Origin: Cuniculiplasma sp052315315
GTDB lineage: Archaea > Thermoplasmatota > Thermoplasmata > Thermoplasmatales > Thermoplasmataceae
Direction: 5' to 3'
Assembly (NCBI GenBank): GCA_052315315.1
Contig: JBLSDE010000009.1
Coordinates: forward strand, 1 to 58,453
DNA: 58,453 nt
Part shown: piece by piece, positions 17,720 through 26,580 of the stretch
Layout: the number at the start of each line of letters is the position of its first letter
Numbering within the stretch: position 1 is the stretch's first letter
Translations under genes and position numbers: made by a program
Notes under the pieces: model-generated
Database searches by the model: none
What the model was told of the DNA's origin: nothing
What the model saw: only the letters and a program-made list of their open reading frames with translations

Positions 17720-18756
17720 TCTTCATTTACCAGTGAATTTAAAAGGTCAACGTACCACTCTTCCTTTGTTTTCAATTTTGATAGAATATAATCCACATCC
17801 TTCTGAGTAACGTTATAATCTTTCAATGTTTTCTTTAATCCCAGAGATTTGATGAATGTGGCAACAAGGAAGGCAGCGTTTTCTGGTTTTTCTTTCTGCG
17901 AGCTATTTCCGGTTATCGCTGAGGCAATTCTGCTCATTTCATCCGGGTACATTTTGGCATAAAATTCCATGACCTTCGGGAGTGTAATACAGGATGTGAT
18001 GCCATGTGGAATCTCATACTTGGCACCTATAACCTTCCCCAAATTGTGACTTATCCCCATTGGGGAATCATACACCTGAAAATAGGAGTACCATGCAGCG
18101 ATCTGGCATTCAAGTCTTGATTCAATGCTCCTGGAAGATAAGTTGTTAAATAACATTTTAATTGCTTCCAGGGCGGCCATCTTGGATATATCAAGAATGT
18201 TTGGCTGAATAATGGTTTCAACAGCATGATCAAGAGAACGTATACCGGAAGACCTCCATAAAACATCTGGAGTTTCCAGTGTGAAATTTGGATCCAGGAA
18301 GACAAAGTTTGGAGTAATTGCCTTATCTCTAACCCCTTCTTTTTCACCACCTATTGTATATCCCGCAATATGAGAAAATTCTGATGCAGATAGAGTGGTT
18401 GGAATTGCTATGTGCTTTATACCAAGGTCATAATAATATTTTAAGACCTTTGCAGCATCTATTACGCTTCCCCCTCCAACAGAAATTATACCGTCGCAAC
18501 CATGATTTCTGTAAATTTCCGTTGCATTTTCGATCTCTTCAATTGGTGAGTGCTGGGTTATCTGATTCATTATGGAATATTGAACTGATAGTATACCCAA
18601 AAATCCTTGAAAAGCCTTTGTCTGTGAAACAGATTTGCTGGTAATAATTAGGATGTTTTTCATCTTGTTTTGCGCAAGAATCTGATTAATTTTGATTGTA
18701 GATCCTTCTCCATATATTACCCTATCTAGGGGTAAGTAGTTATATTCCCTTATCAA
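17716..18756 (-). CDS. Iron-ADH superfamily protein, maleylacetate-reductase-like
   Basis: A 346-aa NAD(P)-dependent dehydroquinate-synthase-like fold. It has the nucleotide motif SVGGGSVIDAAK at about 92-103 and IPTTLSASEFSHIAGYT, as in maleylacetate reductases. Where classical Fe-ADHs have the metal ligand Asp (GMDALTH), this protein has Arg173 in GIRSLDHAVE. His177, His237 and His251 remain. Loss of the Asp is also seen in maleylacetate reductases, some of which need no metal. It is the last gene of the homogentisate operon and overlaps hmgA by 4 nt. Reduction of the maleylacetoacetate double bond is my hypothesis; an alcohol dehydrogenase role is the alternative. Confidence 0.8.
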   Translation of the reverse strand: MIREYNYLPLDRVIYGEGSTIKINQILAQNKMKNILIITSKSVSQTKAFQGFLGILSVQYSIMNQITQHSPIEEIENATEIYRNHGCDGIISVGGGSVIDAAKVLKYYYDLGIKHIAIPTTLSASEFSHIAGYTIGGEKEGVRDKAITPNFVFLDPNFTLETPDVLWRSSGIRSLDHAVETIIQPNILDISKMAALEAIKMLFNNLSSRSIESRLECQIAAWYSYFQVYDSPMGISHNLGKVIGAKYEIPHGITSCITLPKVMEFYAKMYPDEMSRIASAITGNSSQKEKPENAAFLVATFIKSLGLKKTLKDYNVTQKDVDYILSKLKTKEEWYVDLLNSLVNED

Positions 18757-19895
18757 TTATACCACGATTTCATATATTCTTTATCGTCAATAACTTTTCC
18801 TATCTCCGTGATAAGAAGTGGCTCATAGGTTTCAATCATTACTGCCACCTCATCCGTTCCTGGTTTCCCTATAGAATTCTCAACAGCTCCGGGCTGTGGA
18901 CCATGGGTCAACCCCCTAACGTGGAGAGTCACTGATCCTGGCTCTATTCCCTTACGGCTCATGAAATTCCCTGAGGAATAAAATAGAAACTCGTCCACAT
19001 CTATATTATTGTGATAATATGAGATTGGTATACTCCTCTCGTGGAAATCAAATGGTCTTGGCAAGAAGGTTGCCACCATCATAGATTTGGAGCTCATTGT
19101 TTCGTGCACTGGTGGAGGCTGGTGTAGTTTTCCAACAATAGGAGCCATGGATCGAATATTTATGGCAAATGGGAAAAGATAACCATCCCAGCCTACTACG
19201 TCCATGGGATTGAAGTCAAATTTCTCCACAACGTATCGGTCCTCATACTCCACATACAAAAGAAACTCCCCCCTTTCATCAACTGGAACTAAAAATTCTG
19301 GTGGCCTTATATCTCTTGTATAGTATGGTGTACCTTCCTTCAATTGCCCATATCGATTCAAGTACCTCTCTGGGATCTTCAAATCATCCTTGCTGTTTAA
19401 AATGAGAAAATATGAATCTGGGGAATATTCCATTCTGAATGCGAGACCCTTTGGAACATATATATAATCGCCCTTTGAAAAGGAGATTTCACCCATGGGA
19501 CTTATTAATTTTCCATCTCCCTTATGTACAAAAAAGAGCATTTCATAAAGAGCATTTCTGTAAAAGTCTCTCCTCGTTTTCTCAGGTCTAAATATCTGTA
19601 CCTGAACCCGATTGTTGCAAAGAATTGTCTTTCTGCCATCCACAATATCACCGTATACCTCAAGATTCTGAGTCTTCAGATGCCTGTGAAGATAGGGTTC
19701 GTCGTGAATCTTAGGGTTCTGTTTCAATTCAATCTTATAACCCATCACTCGGGTTGGTTCATGAAGGTGATAAATCAATGAATAGACACCTTCAAAACTG
19801 TCTTCACCAAACAATTCTTCCCTCCTAATTTTTTCTCTGCTGTCAAATGTATGCCTACTTTCCGGTACCTCTCCTCTCTTAACATAAAAAACCAT
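18753..19895 (-). CDS. hmgA: Homogentisate 1,2-dioxygenase
   Basis: A non-haem Fe(II) cupin that opens the homogentisate ring to maleylacetoacetate. Motifs of the family are present: PPPVHETM, a His/Glu segment near YYHNNIDVDEFLFYSSGNF, and LHVRGLTHGPQPG with the terminal iron-ligand His. The 380-aa protein is shorter than bacterial enzymes of about 430 aa. The ATG at 19895 is chosen over the one at 19910 because it lies one base after the stop of the preceding gene. It is the third gene of the operon. Confidence 0.93.
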   Translation of the reverse strand: MVFYVKRGEVPESRHTFDSREKIRREELFGEDSFEGVYSLIYHLHEPTRVMGYKIELKQNPKIHDEPYLHRHLKTQNLEVYGDIVDGRKTILCNNRVQVQIFRPEKTRRDFYRNALYEMLFFVHKGDGKLISPMGEISFSKGDYIYVPKGLAFRMEYSPDSYFLILNSKDDLKIPERYLNRYGQLKEGTPYYTRDIRPPEFLVPVDERGEFLLYVEYEDRYVVEKFDFNPMDVVGWDGYLFPFAINIRSMAPIVGKLHQPPPVHETMSSKSMMVATFLPRPFDFHERSIPISYYHNNIDVDEFLFYSSGNFMSRKGIEPGSVTLHVRGLTHGPQPGAVENSIGKPGTDEVAVMIETYEPLLITEIGKVIDDKEYMKSWYN

Positions 19896-19896
19896 T

Positions 19897-20754
19897 TTAC
19901 ACCACCACATTTTCTAATTTACCTAATTCCTCTGAAATAATTTCTATTTTGTCACCCTTCTTAATCCATTCCCCATCTCCCACCTGCCTCTCGAATTTAG
20001 AACCCCCAGGTAATGTTCCGGTCATCAAAATATCCCCTTTACGAAGATTGGATTCCATTGACGCATAGGATACAAGTTTTCCAACTGACCAGTAAATATC
20101 TCTTAGATTTGAATCTGAAAATGGTATTCCATTGATTTGAGACCTAACACGAATATTGAAAGATTTTCCGTCATAGAGATGCATTACTTCTTTTAGGGGA
20201 GTAATGTAAGGACCAATACTTGTGGCAAAATCCTTAGATTTGGATGGTCCCAGATTTAATTTAGATTCAGGTATCCACAGATCTCTGGCACTCCAATCGT
20301 TCATAAGAGTTAATCCACAGATGTAGTCTAAACCCTCTTCCTCCTTGATGTTTCGTCCGTCTTTACCTATGATGAACCCTACTTCGACTTCTAAATCCAA
20401 CTTCCTGGTGAATTGGGGATATGGCACTTCCATTCCTGAGCCATAAAGTGAAGAATTGCTTGTGTAATAATATACTGGAACTTCATACCACTCTTTCAAC
20501 ATTTGCAGACCACGACTCTTCCTTGAATTAACAACATGATCTTCAAAGGCGTAAAAATCTCTGATCTGCTTTATATCCTCGAAAGGAGGGAGGAAAAAAT
20601 CAGGACCTTCCATCATGTTTTCCCTTTGGATAGAGAAATCACTTTGAATTAAGTCCAGTATACTTTTCTCATTTCTCTTTATAGAATAAAAATTATTCCC
20701 GTCAAAGGCGAATCTAAGTACTTCCCCTCTAAAAGACCCTATTCCGAATTTCAT
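19897..20754 (-). CDS. Fumarylacetoacetate hydrolase family protein
   Basis: A 285-aa member of the FAH fold. The metal-binding acidic residues are visible in LDLEVEVGFIIGKDG and LMNDWSARDL, and the C-terminal GDILMTGTLPGG is typical of the family. By context it cleaves the acyl-acetoacetate made downstream of homogentisate dioxygenase. It abuts hppD with no gap. The family also contains acylpyruvate and maleylpyruvate hydrolases, so the exact substrate (fumaryl-, maleyl- or succinylacetoacetate) is open. Confidence 0.88.
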   Translation of the reverse strand: MKFGIGSFRGEVLRFAFDGNNFYSIKRNEKSILDLIQSDFSIQRENMMEGPDFFLPPFEDIKQIRDFYAFEDHVVNSRKSRGLQMLKEWYEVPVYYYTSNSSLYGSGMEVPYPQFTRKLDLEVEVGFIIGKDGRNIKEEEGLDYICGLTLMNDWSARDLWIPESKLNLGPSKSKDFATSIGPYITPLKEVMHLYDGKSFNIRVRSQINGIPFSDSNLRDIYWSVGKLVSYASMESNLRKGDILMTGTLPGGSKFERQVGDGEWIKKGDKIEIISEELGKLENVVV

Positions 20755-21840
20755 TTACAGATTTCCCCTTCTGGCCTGATCCCTCTCAATTGATTCGAAT
20801 AGTGCTTTAAAATTTCCCTTTCCAAAGGACGTTGCCCCTTTTCTCTGGATAATCTCATAAAAGAATGTGGGCCTATCTCCGGTGGGTTTTGTGAATATCT
20901 GAAGAAGATAGCCATCATCATCCCTATCCACAAGGATGTTGTGTTTCCTTATTTCGTTTGCATCCTCGTCAATATTTCCAACTCTTTCCCATATTGTTTC
21001 ATAATAGGATTCCGGAGTAGATTGAAACTCTATACCCATCTTCTTCATTCTTTTAACTGTCTCAATAATATTATCAGTGTGCAGGGCTATATGCTGAACC
21101 CCTGGCATATGATAATAATCAAGATACTCCTGTATCTGGGACTTTTTCTTTCCCTTTGCAGGTTCATTGATGGGAAAAACTATCTTTCTGTTATTATAAT
21201 GAACAACCTTAGACCTCAGGGCTGAAAATTCAGTGCTTATATCCTTATCGTCAAAACTTATTAAAGGTTCGAATCCCATACCATCAACATAATAGTTAAC
21301 CCATTCTTCCATTTTCTTTTCCTCAACATTTCCCACAATATGGTCGAATCTTGTTATACCAGCGTCCACATAATCTTCATTCTCGAGAGGCACAAATCCC
21401 GGAAGAAACTGCCCTTCATATTCACTATAATCTATGAATGAGTGAACTGTCTCTCCATAGGTGCTTGCCTTAGCTGTATATATGCTACCGTTGTCAGTTT
21501 TTATTTTTTTAGGTTCCTCATGTTTCACAATTTTTCTTTCATCTAGATCTGAGATTGCCTCATCCAGATTCTTGACCTTTATGGCAATATCCTTAACCCC
21601 GTCACCGTGAAGTTTAACGTGAGAAGCAATTTGAGAGTCTGGATGAAGAGAATTGGTTAGCAGAACTCTTACCTTTCCCTGTTCCATCAGGTAAGAAACA
21701 CGATCCCTTACCCCAGTTTCAGGACCTGCATATGCAATGGGCTTGAACCCGAGACCGAATTTATGATAATAGGCCCATTGACGCGCAGAGCCAACATAAA
21801 ATTCTACATAATCCACCTTTTCTAAAGATTGGGTACTCAT
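20755..21840 (-). CDS. hppD: 4-hydroxyphenylpyruvate dioxygenase
   Basis: Converts 4-hydroxyphenylpyruvate to homogentisate. The vicinal-oxygen-chelate fold carries its Fe(II) ligands in the expected places: His167 in TRFDHIVGNV, His250 in GVQHIALHTDNI and Glu329 in RPTFFYEIIQRKG. The 361-aa length is normal. It is the first of four genes transcribed together (hppD, FAH family, hmgA, Fe-ADH). The TATA position about 26 nt before the ATG falls inside a palindrome, a possible operator. Confidence 0.95.
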   Translation of the reverse strand: MSTQSLEKVDYVEFYVGSARQWAYYHKFGLGFKPIAYAGPETGVRDRVSYLMEQGKVRVLLTNSLHPDSQIASHVKLHGDGVKDIAIKVKNLDEAISDLDERKIVKHEEPKKIKTDNGSIYTAKASTYGETVHSFIDYSEYEGQFLPGFVPLENEDYVDAGITRFDHIVGNVEEKKMEEWVNYYVDGMGFEPLISFDDKDISTEFSALRSKVVHYNNRKIVFPINEPAKGKKKSQIQEYLDYYHMPGVQHIALHTDNIIETVKRMKKMGIEFQSTPESYYETIWERVGNIDEDANEIRKHNILVDRDDDGYLLQIFTKPTGDRPTFFYEIIQRKGATSFGKGNFKALFESIERDQARRGNL

Positions 21841-21855
21841 AATTTATAATCACTA

Positions 21856-21874
21856 AAATGGTATATTACCATTT
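21856..21874 (-). promoter_or_regulatory. Palindrome over the hppD promoter (candidate operator)
   Basis: AAATGGTA-TAT-TACCATTT is a perfect inverted repeat with 8-bp arms and a 3-bp centre. It is centred about 25 nt before the hppD ATG, where the TATA/BRE of a leaderless gene should lie. A protein bound here would block TBP/TFB. No regulator gene is adjacent. Confidence 0.6.
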
Positions 21875-22310
21875 CTATTCCTAATATTCCTCCCAAATAG
21901 TCTGTTACTGATTGTCAGTGCAACTCGATCCCTTCCTATGGTGTATATGAAACTCAGATCAGGAAACTGCAACCAGATTCAAGGGAAATTGAAAATTTTC
22001 TCTTTTAGAAAAATCATAGAAAAATGTGTTTCCATTATAATGGAATTCATATCATAAATACTTTTACTGACTGGAAATTTGTTGTCAGGAACACACCAGA
22101 TGGTAGGAGTATTTTCCCTGAAGCATGTTGAGATATCTACCTTGGTTCTATAAGGGACTATACCTTTAAGTTTCTTCAAATTTGAACGGTGGTTATGGAT
22201 TCATCCCATGGGTTTATAGACAAAGAGAGTGATATCATCTGGGTCGGGAATGAGAACATCTCCCTTAATATGATGAATTTAAGAATTATAATAAACTAAA
22301 CCAAAAAGGA
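21875..22310. other. Intergenic stretch between hppD and the pilin-like gene
   Basis: Between two divergent genes. A 66-codon frame on the minus strand (21979-22179) has no recognisable features and is probably chance. A perfect 16-bp palindrome, TTCCATTATAATGGAA, lies at 22030-22045. No tRNA or other RNA gene was recognised. Confidence 0.5.
22030..22045. repeat. Perfect 16-bp palindrome
   Basis: TTCCATTATAATGGAA is its own reverse complement. It shares the CCATT/AATGG half-site letters with the hppD palindrome, but in the opposite order, so it may be a second operator-like site or chance in AT-rich DNA. Confidence 0.5.
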
Positions 22311-22319
22311 TTTTAAATT
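22311..22319 (+). promoter_or_regulatory. TATA box of the pilin-like gene
   Basis: TTTTAAATT is centred about 25 nt before the ATG at 22340 and supports that start over 22331. Confidence 0.6.
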
Positions 22320-22339
22320 GATCTTACTTAATGAGCTGT

Positions 22340-22792
22340 ATGAAAAGGGTGTATAACGAGGACAGCGCAGTTTCTCCAATTATTGCGACTATTTTGCTCA
22401 TAGGGATTACAGTAATACTTGCGGCAACTCTAATAGCAATATTATCAACTTTTAACAATTCAACTCATTTTCATGATATTGATACATCTGAATATATGGA
22501 GGGCCCATTCAACCTCAGTAACGGGAATGAATATTTTTTGAACATCACGTCAACAAGTCAAATAGTCCCGCTGGGGCAGATAACCATTGAAATATTTAAT
22601 GGTTCTAAGGTTTTGTATGAGGGCAATCTTTTGAATAAAACAACAGGGAATATTAAAATAGTGGATCAAGTCAATGCGCAATTTTCCCCAGCGAATTCCG
22701 TTGAAATAATGTTATCTGGTAAGGAAAACAGAATCACCAGCAGCGACCTGATATATGATTCCACACTATTCGCCACTGTGACTCCATCATAA
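22340..22792 (+). CDS. Archaeal type IV pilin-like protein
   Basis: About 150 aa with a class III signal sequence. A short basic leader (MKRVYNEDSA) precedes the hydrophobic helix VSPIIATILLIGITVILAATLIAIL, the archaeal pilin N-domain pattern processed by a prepilin peptidase. The remainder is a small extracellular strand-rich domain with several N-x-S/T sequons. No pilus assembly genes lie nearby, so it may be an adhesion pilin or a minor pilin used by a system elsewhere. Confidence 0.82.
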   Translation: MKRVYNEDSAVSPIIATILLIGITVILAATLIAILSTFNNSTHFHDIDTSEYMEGPFNLSNGNEYFLNITSTSQIVPLGQITIEIFNGSKVLYEGNLLNKTTGNIKIVDQVNAQFSPANSVEIMLSGKENRITSSDLIYDSTLFATVTPS

Positions 22793-22806
22793 TTTTTTAA
22801 ATAATT

Positions 22807-24813
22807 TTAAATATTTTTCAATATTTCATCTATGGTCCTATTTTCCAATAGGCATGAGTTGCTGTTGCAAAGGGAATACGCGTTTTTATCAGAACCTTCC
22901 CTGATTGGAATTATCTTACCTTTGAATCCGATCCCTTCAATCTTCACAAGTAATGATCTTAAAGATGCGTGATCAAGATCCATATTTTTTATGGAATATG
23001 CTCTCTGCTCGATCATATCTGTTTCAGTCCTGAAGGCAAAATATGCCGGAACTTCATCGATGTTCCTCATCACATCTTCTGGTACCGGTAGTTGATCAGG
23101 CATAAATTTGCCAAAGAACTTCATTAGACTTAAAGTTCTAAGATAAGCGGAAAATTGAGAGGGCATCGCTGAATCCTCCTGCGACATTATATTTCCTGTA
23201 AAATTTGAAAAGCCATTTGCCCTTATCTCCTCCATTTCCTTCAGTATATTCAAATTTGCATTTTCCATTATTCTTTCAACCAAATCGATTGCGGAATCTT
23301 CCGGATAAACGGAGGAATAGGAAATAAGCCCAAGGGAAATGAAGGCGTAATCTGAGAGGAAACCTTCTATTTTTTGTCCGTTTGGGTATATTAAATGAAA
23401 CACCTTACCATCTTCCACGTGTTTATTCTTTAAATATTGGCCCAGACGGAAAATTATCTTTGAGATATTCTCATCATGCATTGCCATGTATGCCTCTCCC
23501 AACGCATAAAGTAGGAACCCATTAATATCACCACATACCTTCCTGTCCGTAAATGGAGGAACTCTTTTATTTCTTTCATTCTTAATTCTTTCTAAGGAAA
23601 CTTCAATTTCGTTGGAAAGCCAGAATTCACCTTCTCCTAAAAATCTCTCAGTATTACTGGAACTGTTATTAAGATAGAGGATGTTTCTTCCAGTTGAAAT
23701 TCCCCTTGCCTCATCAACATAATTTCCATCATCCCTTACATTGAATAAATTTGAGAATTCATTAAAGGAATCCTCAAGAATCGTCCTCAATTCATCAGCT
23801 GTCCACGTATAATATTTCCCCTCTGTTCCTTCACTATCTGCATCCATTGCAGTATAAAAGCCACCATCAGGCGAAGCCATATATTCTTCAAGAAATTTGA
23901 TTATTTCCATTGTCATTTTTTGATATACTTCTTTTCCAGTCGCCCTTTTCAGCTGAGCAAGGGCGTAAATCATGGAAGCTTGATCATAGAGCATTTTTTC
24001 AAAGTGAGGTATCTTCCATCCTGTATCTGTGGCATATCTATGCAAACCCTTGCCTACATGATCGAATATGCCTCCCATCCGGATTGATGCAACTGTCTTC
24101 TCAGCCATCATTATTGAATCTTTTTCCTTACTCTTTAGGAAATAGTTTGAAAGAAACGAAATATAGTGAGGAGTTGGAAATTTCATACCTCTTCCAAATC
24201 CACCAAACTCCGGATCATACATCCTTTTCATCTGATTATAGGCAAGAAACTCATTTTCTCTTCTAAATTGATTTCCCGTTGAGATCTTAGACGGCACATT
24301 TAAGGCCCTATTCTTGTTTGATGTTTCATATATATTTTCAGGGTTCTCCTTCCATATCTCACTGATGCTTCCAAGGGTTTCAATTAATCCCATATTCCCT
24401 CTTCTGCTCTCCCTTGGTAAATATGTGAATGCAAACACAGGGATCTGTTCTGGTGTCAATATTACATTAAGTGGCCATCCTGCCGAACCCGTTGATTTCA
24501 TTGCAAAATCTATAAAATACGAATCAAGGTCCGGCCTTTCCTCCCTGTCTACCTTGATTGAGACAAAAAATTTATTCATAAGATCTGCCACATCCTGGCG
24601 ACTGAAACTCTCCCTTTCCATTACGTGGCACCAATGGCAGGTGGAATAACCTATACTTACAAAGATTAACTTCTTCTCCATCTTAGCCTTATTAAGTGCT
24701 TCATCGCTCCATGGGTACCAGTCAACAGGATTTTTAGCGTGTTGTTTCAGATAGGGACTCATTTCTTCCTTGAGGTGATTGTAATTCTCTTCCACATTAT
24801 CACATTCGAGCAT
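22807..24813 (-). CDS. YyaL/SSP411-type thioredoxin-domain protein
   Basis: A 668-aa member of the DUF255 family. The N-terminal thioredoxin-like domain has the start motif SPYLKQHAKNPVDWYPW and the redox motif YSTCHWCHVMERESF. A long (alpha/alpha)6-barrel segment follows (GGIFDHVGKGLHRYATD, HFEKMLYDQA, YTAMDADSEG), resembling N-acylglucosamine 2-epimerases. The first ATG is used; a GTG at 24795 would also keep the conserved region. The family is widespread but its reaction is not established. Confidence 0.88.
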   Translation of the reverse strand: MLECDNVEENYNHLKEEMSPYLKQHAKNPVDWYPWSDEALNKAKMEKKLIFVSIGYSTCHWCHVMERESFSRQDVADLMNKFFVSIKVDREERPDLDSYFIDFAMKSTGSAGWPLNVILTPEQIPVFAFTYLPRESRRGNMGLIETLGSISEIWKENPENIYETSNKNRALNVPSKISTGNQFRRENEFLAYNQMKRMYDPEFGGFGRGMKFPTPHYISFLSNYFLKSKEKDSIMMAEKTVASIRMGGIFDHVGKGLHRYATDTGWKIPHFEKMLYDQASMIYALAQLKRATGKEVYQKMTMEIIKFLEEYMASPDGGFYTAMDADSEGTEGKYYTWTADELRTILEDSFNEFSNLFNVRDDGNYVDEARGISTGRNILYLNNSSSNTERFLGEGEFWLSNEIEVSLERIKNERNKRVPPFTDRKVCGDINGFLLYALGEAYMAMHDENISKIIFRLGQYLKNKHVEDGKVFHLIYPNGQKIEGFLSDYAFISLGLISYSSVYPEDSAIDLVERIMENANLNILKEMEEIRANGFSNFTGNIMSQEDSAMPSQFSAYLRTLSLMKFFGKFMPDQLPVPEDVMRNIDEVPAYFAFRTETDMIEQRAYSIKNMDLDHASLRSLLVKIEGIGFKGKIIPIREGSDKNAYSLCNSNSCLLENRTIDEILKNI

Positions 24814-25443
24814 ATGAACAGTATTAATATGTTTTTATTATCTACGATCGTGACAAACATTGGAATATTCATAAGGCACGGTGAAAGCACTGCAAACTCA
24901 AGTGGCATAGTTTCTCACGATCTGGACGGATATCCACTCACAGAAAAGGGAGTTAAAGAGGCAGAAAGGGCCGGAATGAATCTAACTAATATGAGGGATT
25001 ACGTTAATAGATTTGTGGTAAGCCCACTTGTCAGAACAAGGCAGACAGCTGAATACGTGGCAAAGGGCATGAACTTCACAGGAGAAACAATCATAGACGA
25101 AGATCTGCGAGAAACATTTCTTGGACCATACAATAACAGGCCAGTTAGCGAGTTACCTAAGTTCCACAGATCTGAATATGGAATAGAACCCTTCGAGGAA
25201 AACGGGAAACGACTTAAGAAATGTGCCCTGAAATACAGCGGTCTATCCATATATGTATCCCACAACCTGCCCATTAAGGCTCTGATTTGCAACATTCTTG
25301 ATATGGACGAAGAGGATGCAAAAGGAGTGGACATAAGAAATGCAAGTATTTCTATTATAGATTTCGAAAATAGTAAAATACTGGCAATTGGAGCACTGAA
25401 ACCTTCAGACAGGACTTTCCAGAGAATTAAGGAGTCTTTGTGA
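24814..25443 (+). CDS. Histidine phosphatase family protein
   Basis: The second member of this family in the window. It has the catalytic IFIRHGESTANSSG near the N-terminus, Arg in VSPLVRTRQTAEYV and the second His in VSHNLPIKAL. The frame opens at 24739, but that part overlaps the divergent YyaL-type gene. ATGs at 24814 and 24829 or a GTG at 24850 are better starts; the GTG puts the catalytic motif at the usual distance. The 3' end overlaps the MFS gene by 39 nt. The substrate is unknown. Confidence 0.8.
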   Translation: MNSINMFLLSTIVTNIGIFIRHGESTANSSGIVSHDLDGYPLTEKGVKEAERAGMNLTNMRDYVNRFVVSPLVRTRQTAEYVAKGMNFTGETIIDEDLRETFLGPYNNRPVSELPKFHRSEYGIEPFEENGKRLKKCALKYSGLSIYVSHNLPIKALICNILDMDEEDAKGVDIRNASISIIDFENSKILAIGALKPSDRTFQRIKESL

Positions 25444-26580
25444 GATTATAAAAATAAGTGAGCCGGTTGCAGCCACAACTAAACCTAAGGTTCCAAGCAG
25501 AATTGCTGATTGACCGGTTAGTTTTAGTCCACCAATTGCTCCACCAAGTGCTGCTCCCAATCCGTTACCTGCAAACTGAAGTGCGTAAAAGAAGCCTATA
25601 TTTGAACCATAGGTTTCTTTCCTTATACTGGACGTAAGCGCAGGTATTGTAGATATTTCATAAAGAGAAAAACCAACATAAAAGGGGATCAGGAACAGAG
25701 TGATTATTGGAAATGGAAGGTTAAAGAATATCCCTGTAAATACCACCATAATCCCAAGCGTTATGGTTAGTGCAGATGTTTTCACAAAATTCAAATGCCT
25801 CTTTCTTCCATATGCTTCTGAAATGTAAAGAGCTATTACACCAGAGAGAATAACGGGAATTAGAAGAACTATTCCATATTCATACACACCAAATGTGATT
25901 CCTGCATAAATTTGAATTGCGTAAATTATTATAAAACTTGCAACACTGAATAAAAGCGACCCGAGTGATAGGAGCAATGTCGCCTCATTTATATGAAACC
26001 TTTGTGAAGATCTTTTGATTCCCTTATCGCTCACATAACTAACCATTATAATTCCAACCAGAGCAAATAACGAGGAAATGAGGAATATATTCCTAATGTG
26101 AATGAAATATCCTATCAGTGGTGACAGGGCTGTACCAAGCATAAAGGCTGCACCAATACCGCTTCCTACAATTGCCATGGCAGTATTTTTCCTATCACTT
26201 GGTACTATCTCCTGAGAAAGAGCCGTGATAGGTGCACTCACTGCTCCAAGACCGGCAATAAATCTGCTTATTATAAGCTCGTAAATGTTCGACGCATACC
26301 AGCTGAATAGATTTCCGGCCAAAAAGATGAGCAACCCCATTCTTATGAGATTTATCCTCCCATATTTATCGGAAAGCCTGCCAGAAGGTATTTGCATTAT
26401 GGCCATGGATATTTCATATGCTGCAAGGGAAATTCCAACAAGGATGCCTGAACTTGTGAATTTCGTAGCGTAAAGGGCAAGGACAGGTATCACAAGAAAA
26501 ACTCCACTGAGTCTTAGAAATTGAATAAATGAGAGTATTGAAAGTTGAAAAAATGTCTCCTTTCCTAACTTATTGCGCAT
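25405..26580 (-). CDS. MFS transporter
   Basis: About 391 aa with twelve predicted helices. The MFS loop signature GRLSDKYGRINLIRMG lies between helices 2 and 3 and SRFIAGLGAVSAP is in helix 4. It resembles the drug/H+ antiporter (DHA1, YajR-like) branch. The ATG at 26580 is preferred over 26589. It overlaps the end of the preceding fRMsr gene by about 11 nt, so the two are probably co-transcribed. The substrate is unknown. Confidence 0.85.
   Translation of the reverse strand: MRNKLGKETFFQLSILSFIQFLRLSGVFLVIPVLALYATKFTSSGILVGISLAAYEISMAIMQIPSGRLSDKYGRINLIRMGLLIFLAGNLFSWYASNIYELIISRFIAGLGAVSAPITALSQEIVPSDRKNTAMAIVGSGIGAAFMLGTALSPLIGYFIHIRNIFLISSLFALVGIIMVSYVSDKGIKRSSQRFHINEATLLLSLGSLLFSVASFIIIYAIQIYAGITFGVYEYGIVLLIPVILSGVIALYISEAYGRKRHLNFVKTSALTITLGIMVVFTGIFFNLPFPIITLFLIPFYVGFSLYEISTIPALTSSIRKETYGSNIGFFYALQFAGNGLGAALGGAIGGLKLTGQSAILLGTLGLVVAATGSLIFIISQRLLNSLESPV

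Noticed and set aside
21979..22179. 66-codon minus-strand frame in the hppD-pilin spacer
   Set aside because: No homology pattern or ribosome-binding site, and odd composition for this genome. It spans the 16-bp palindrome and looks like a chance frame.
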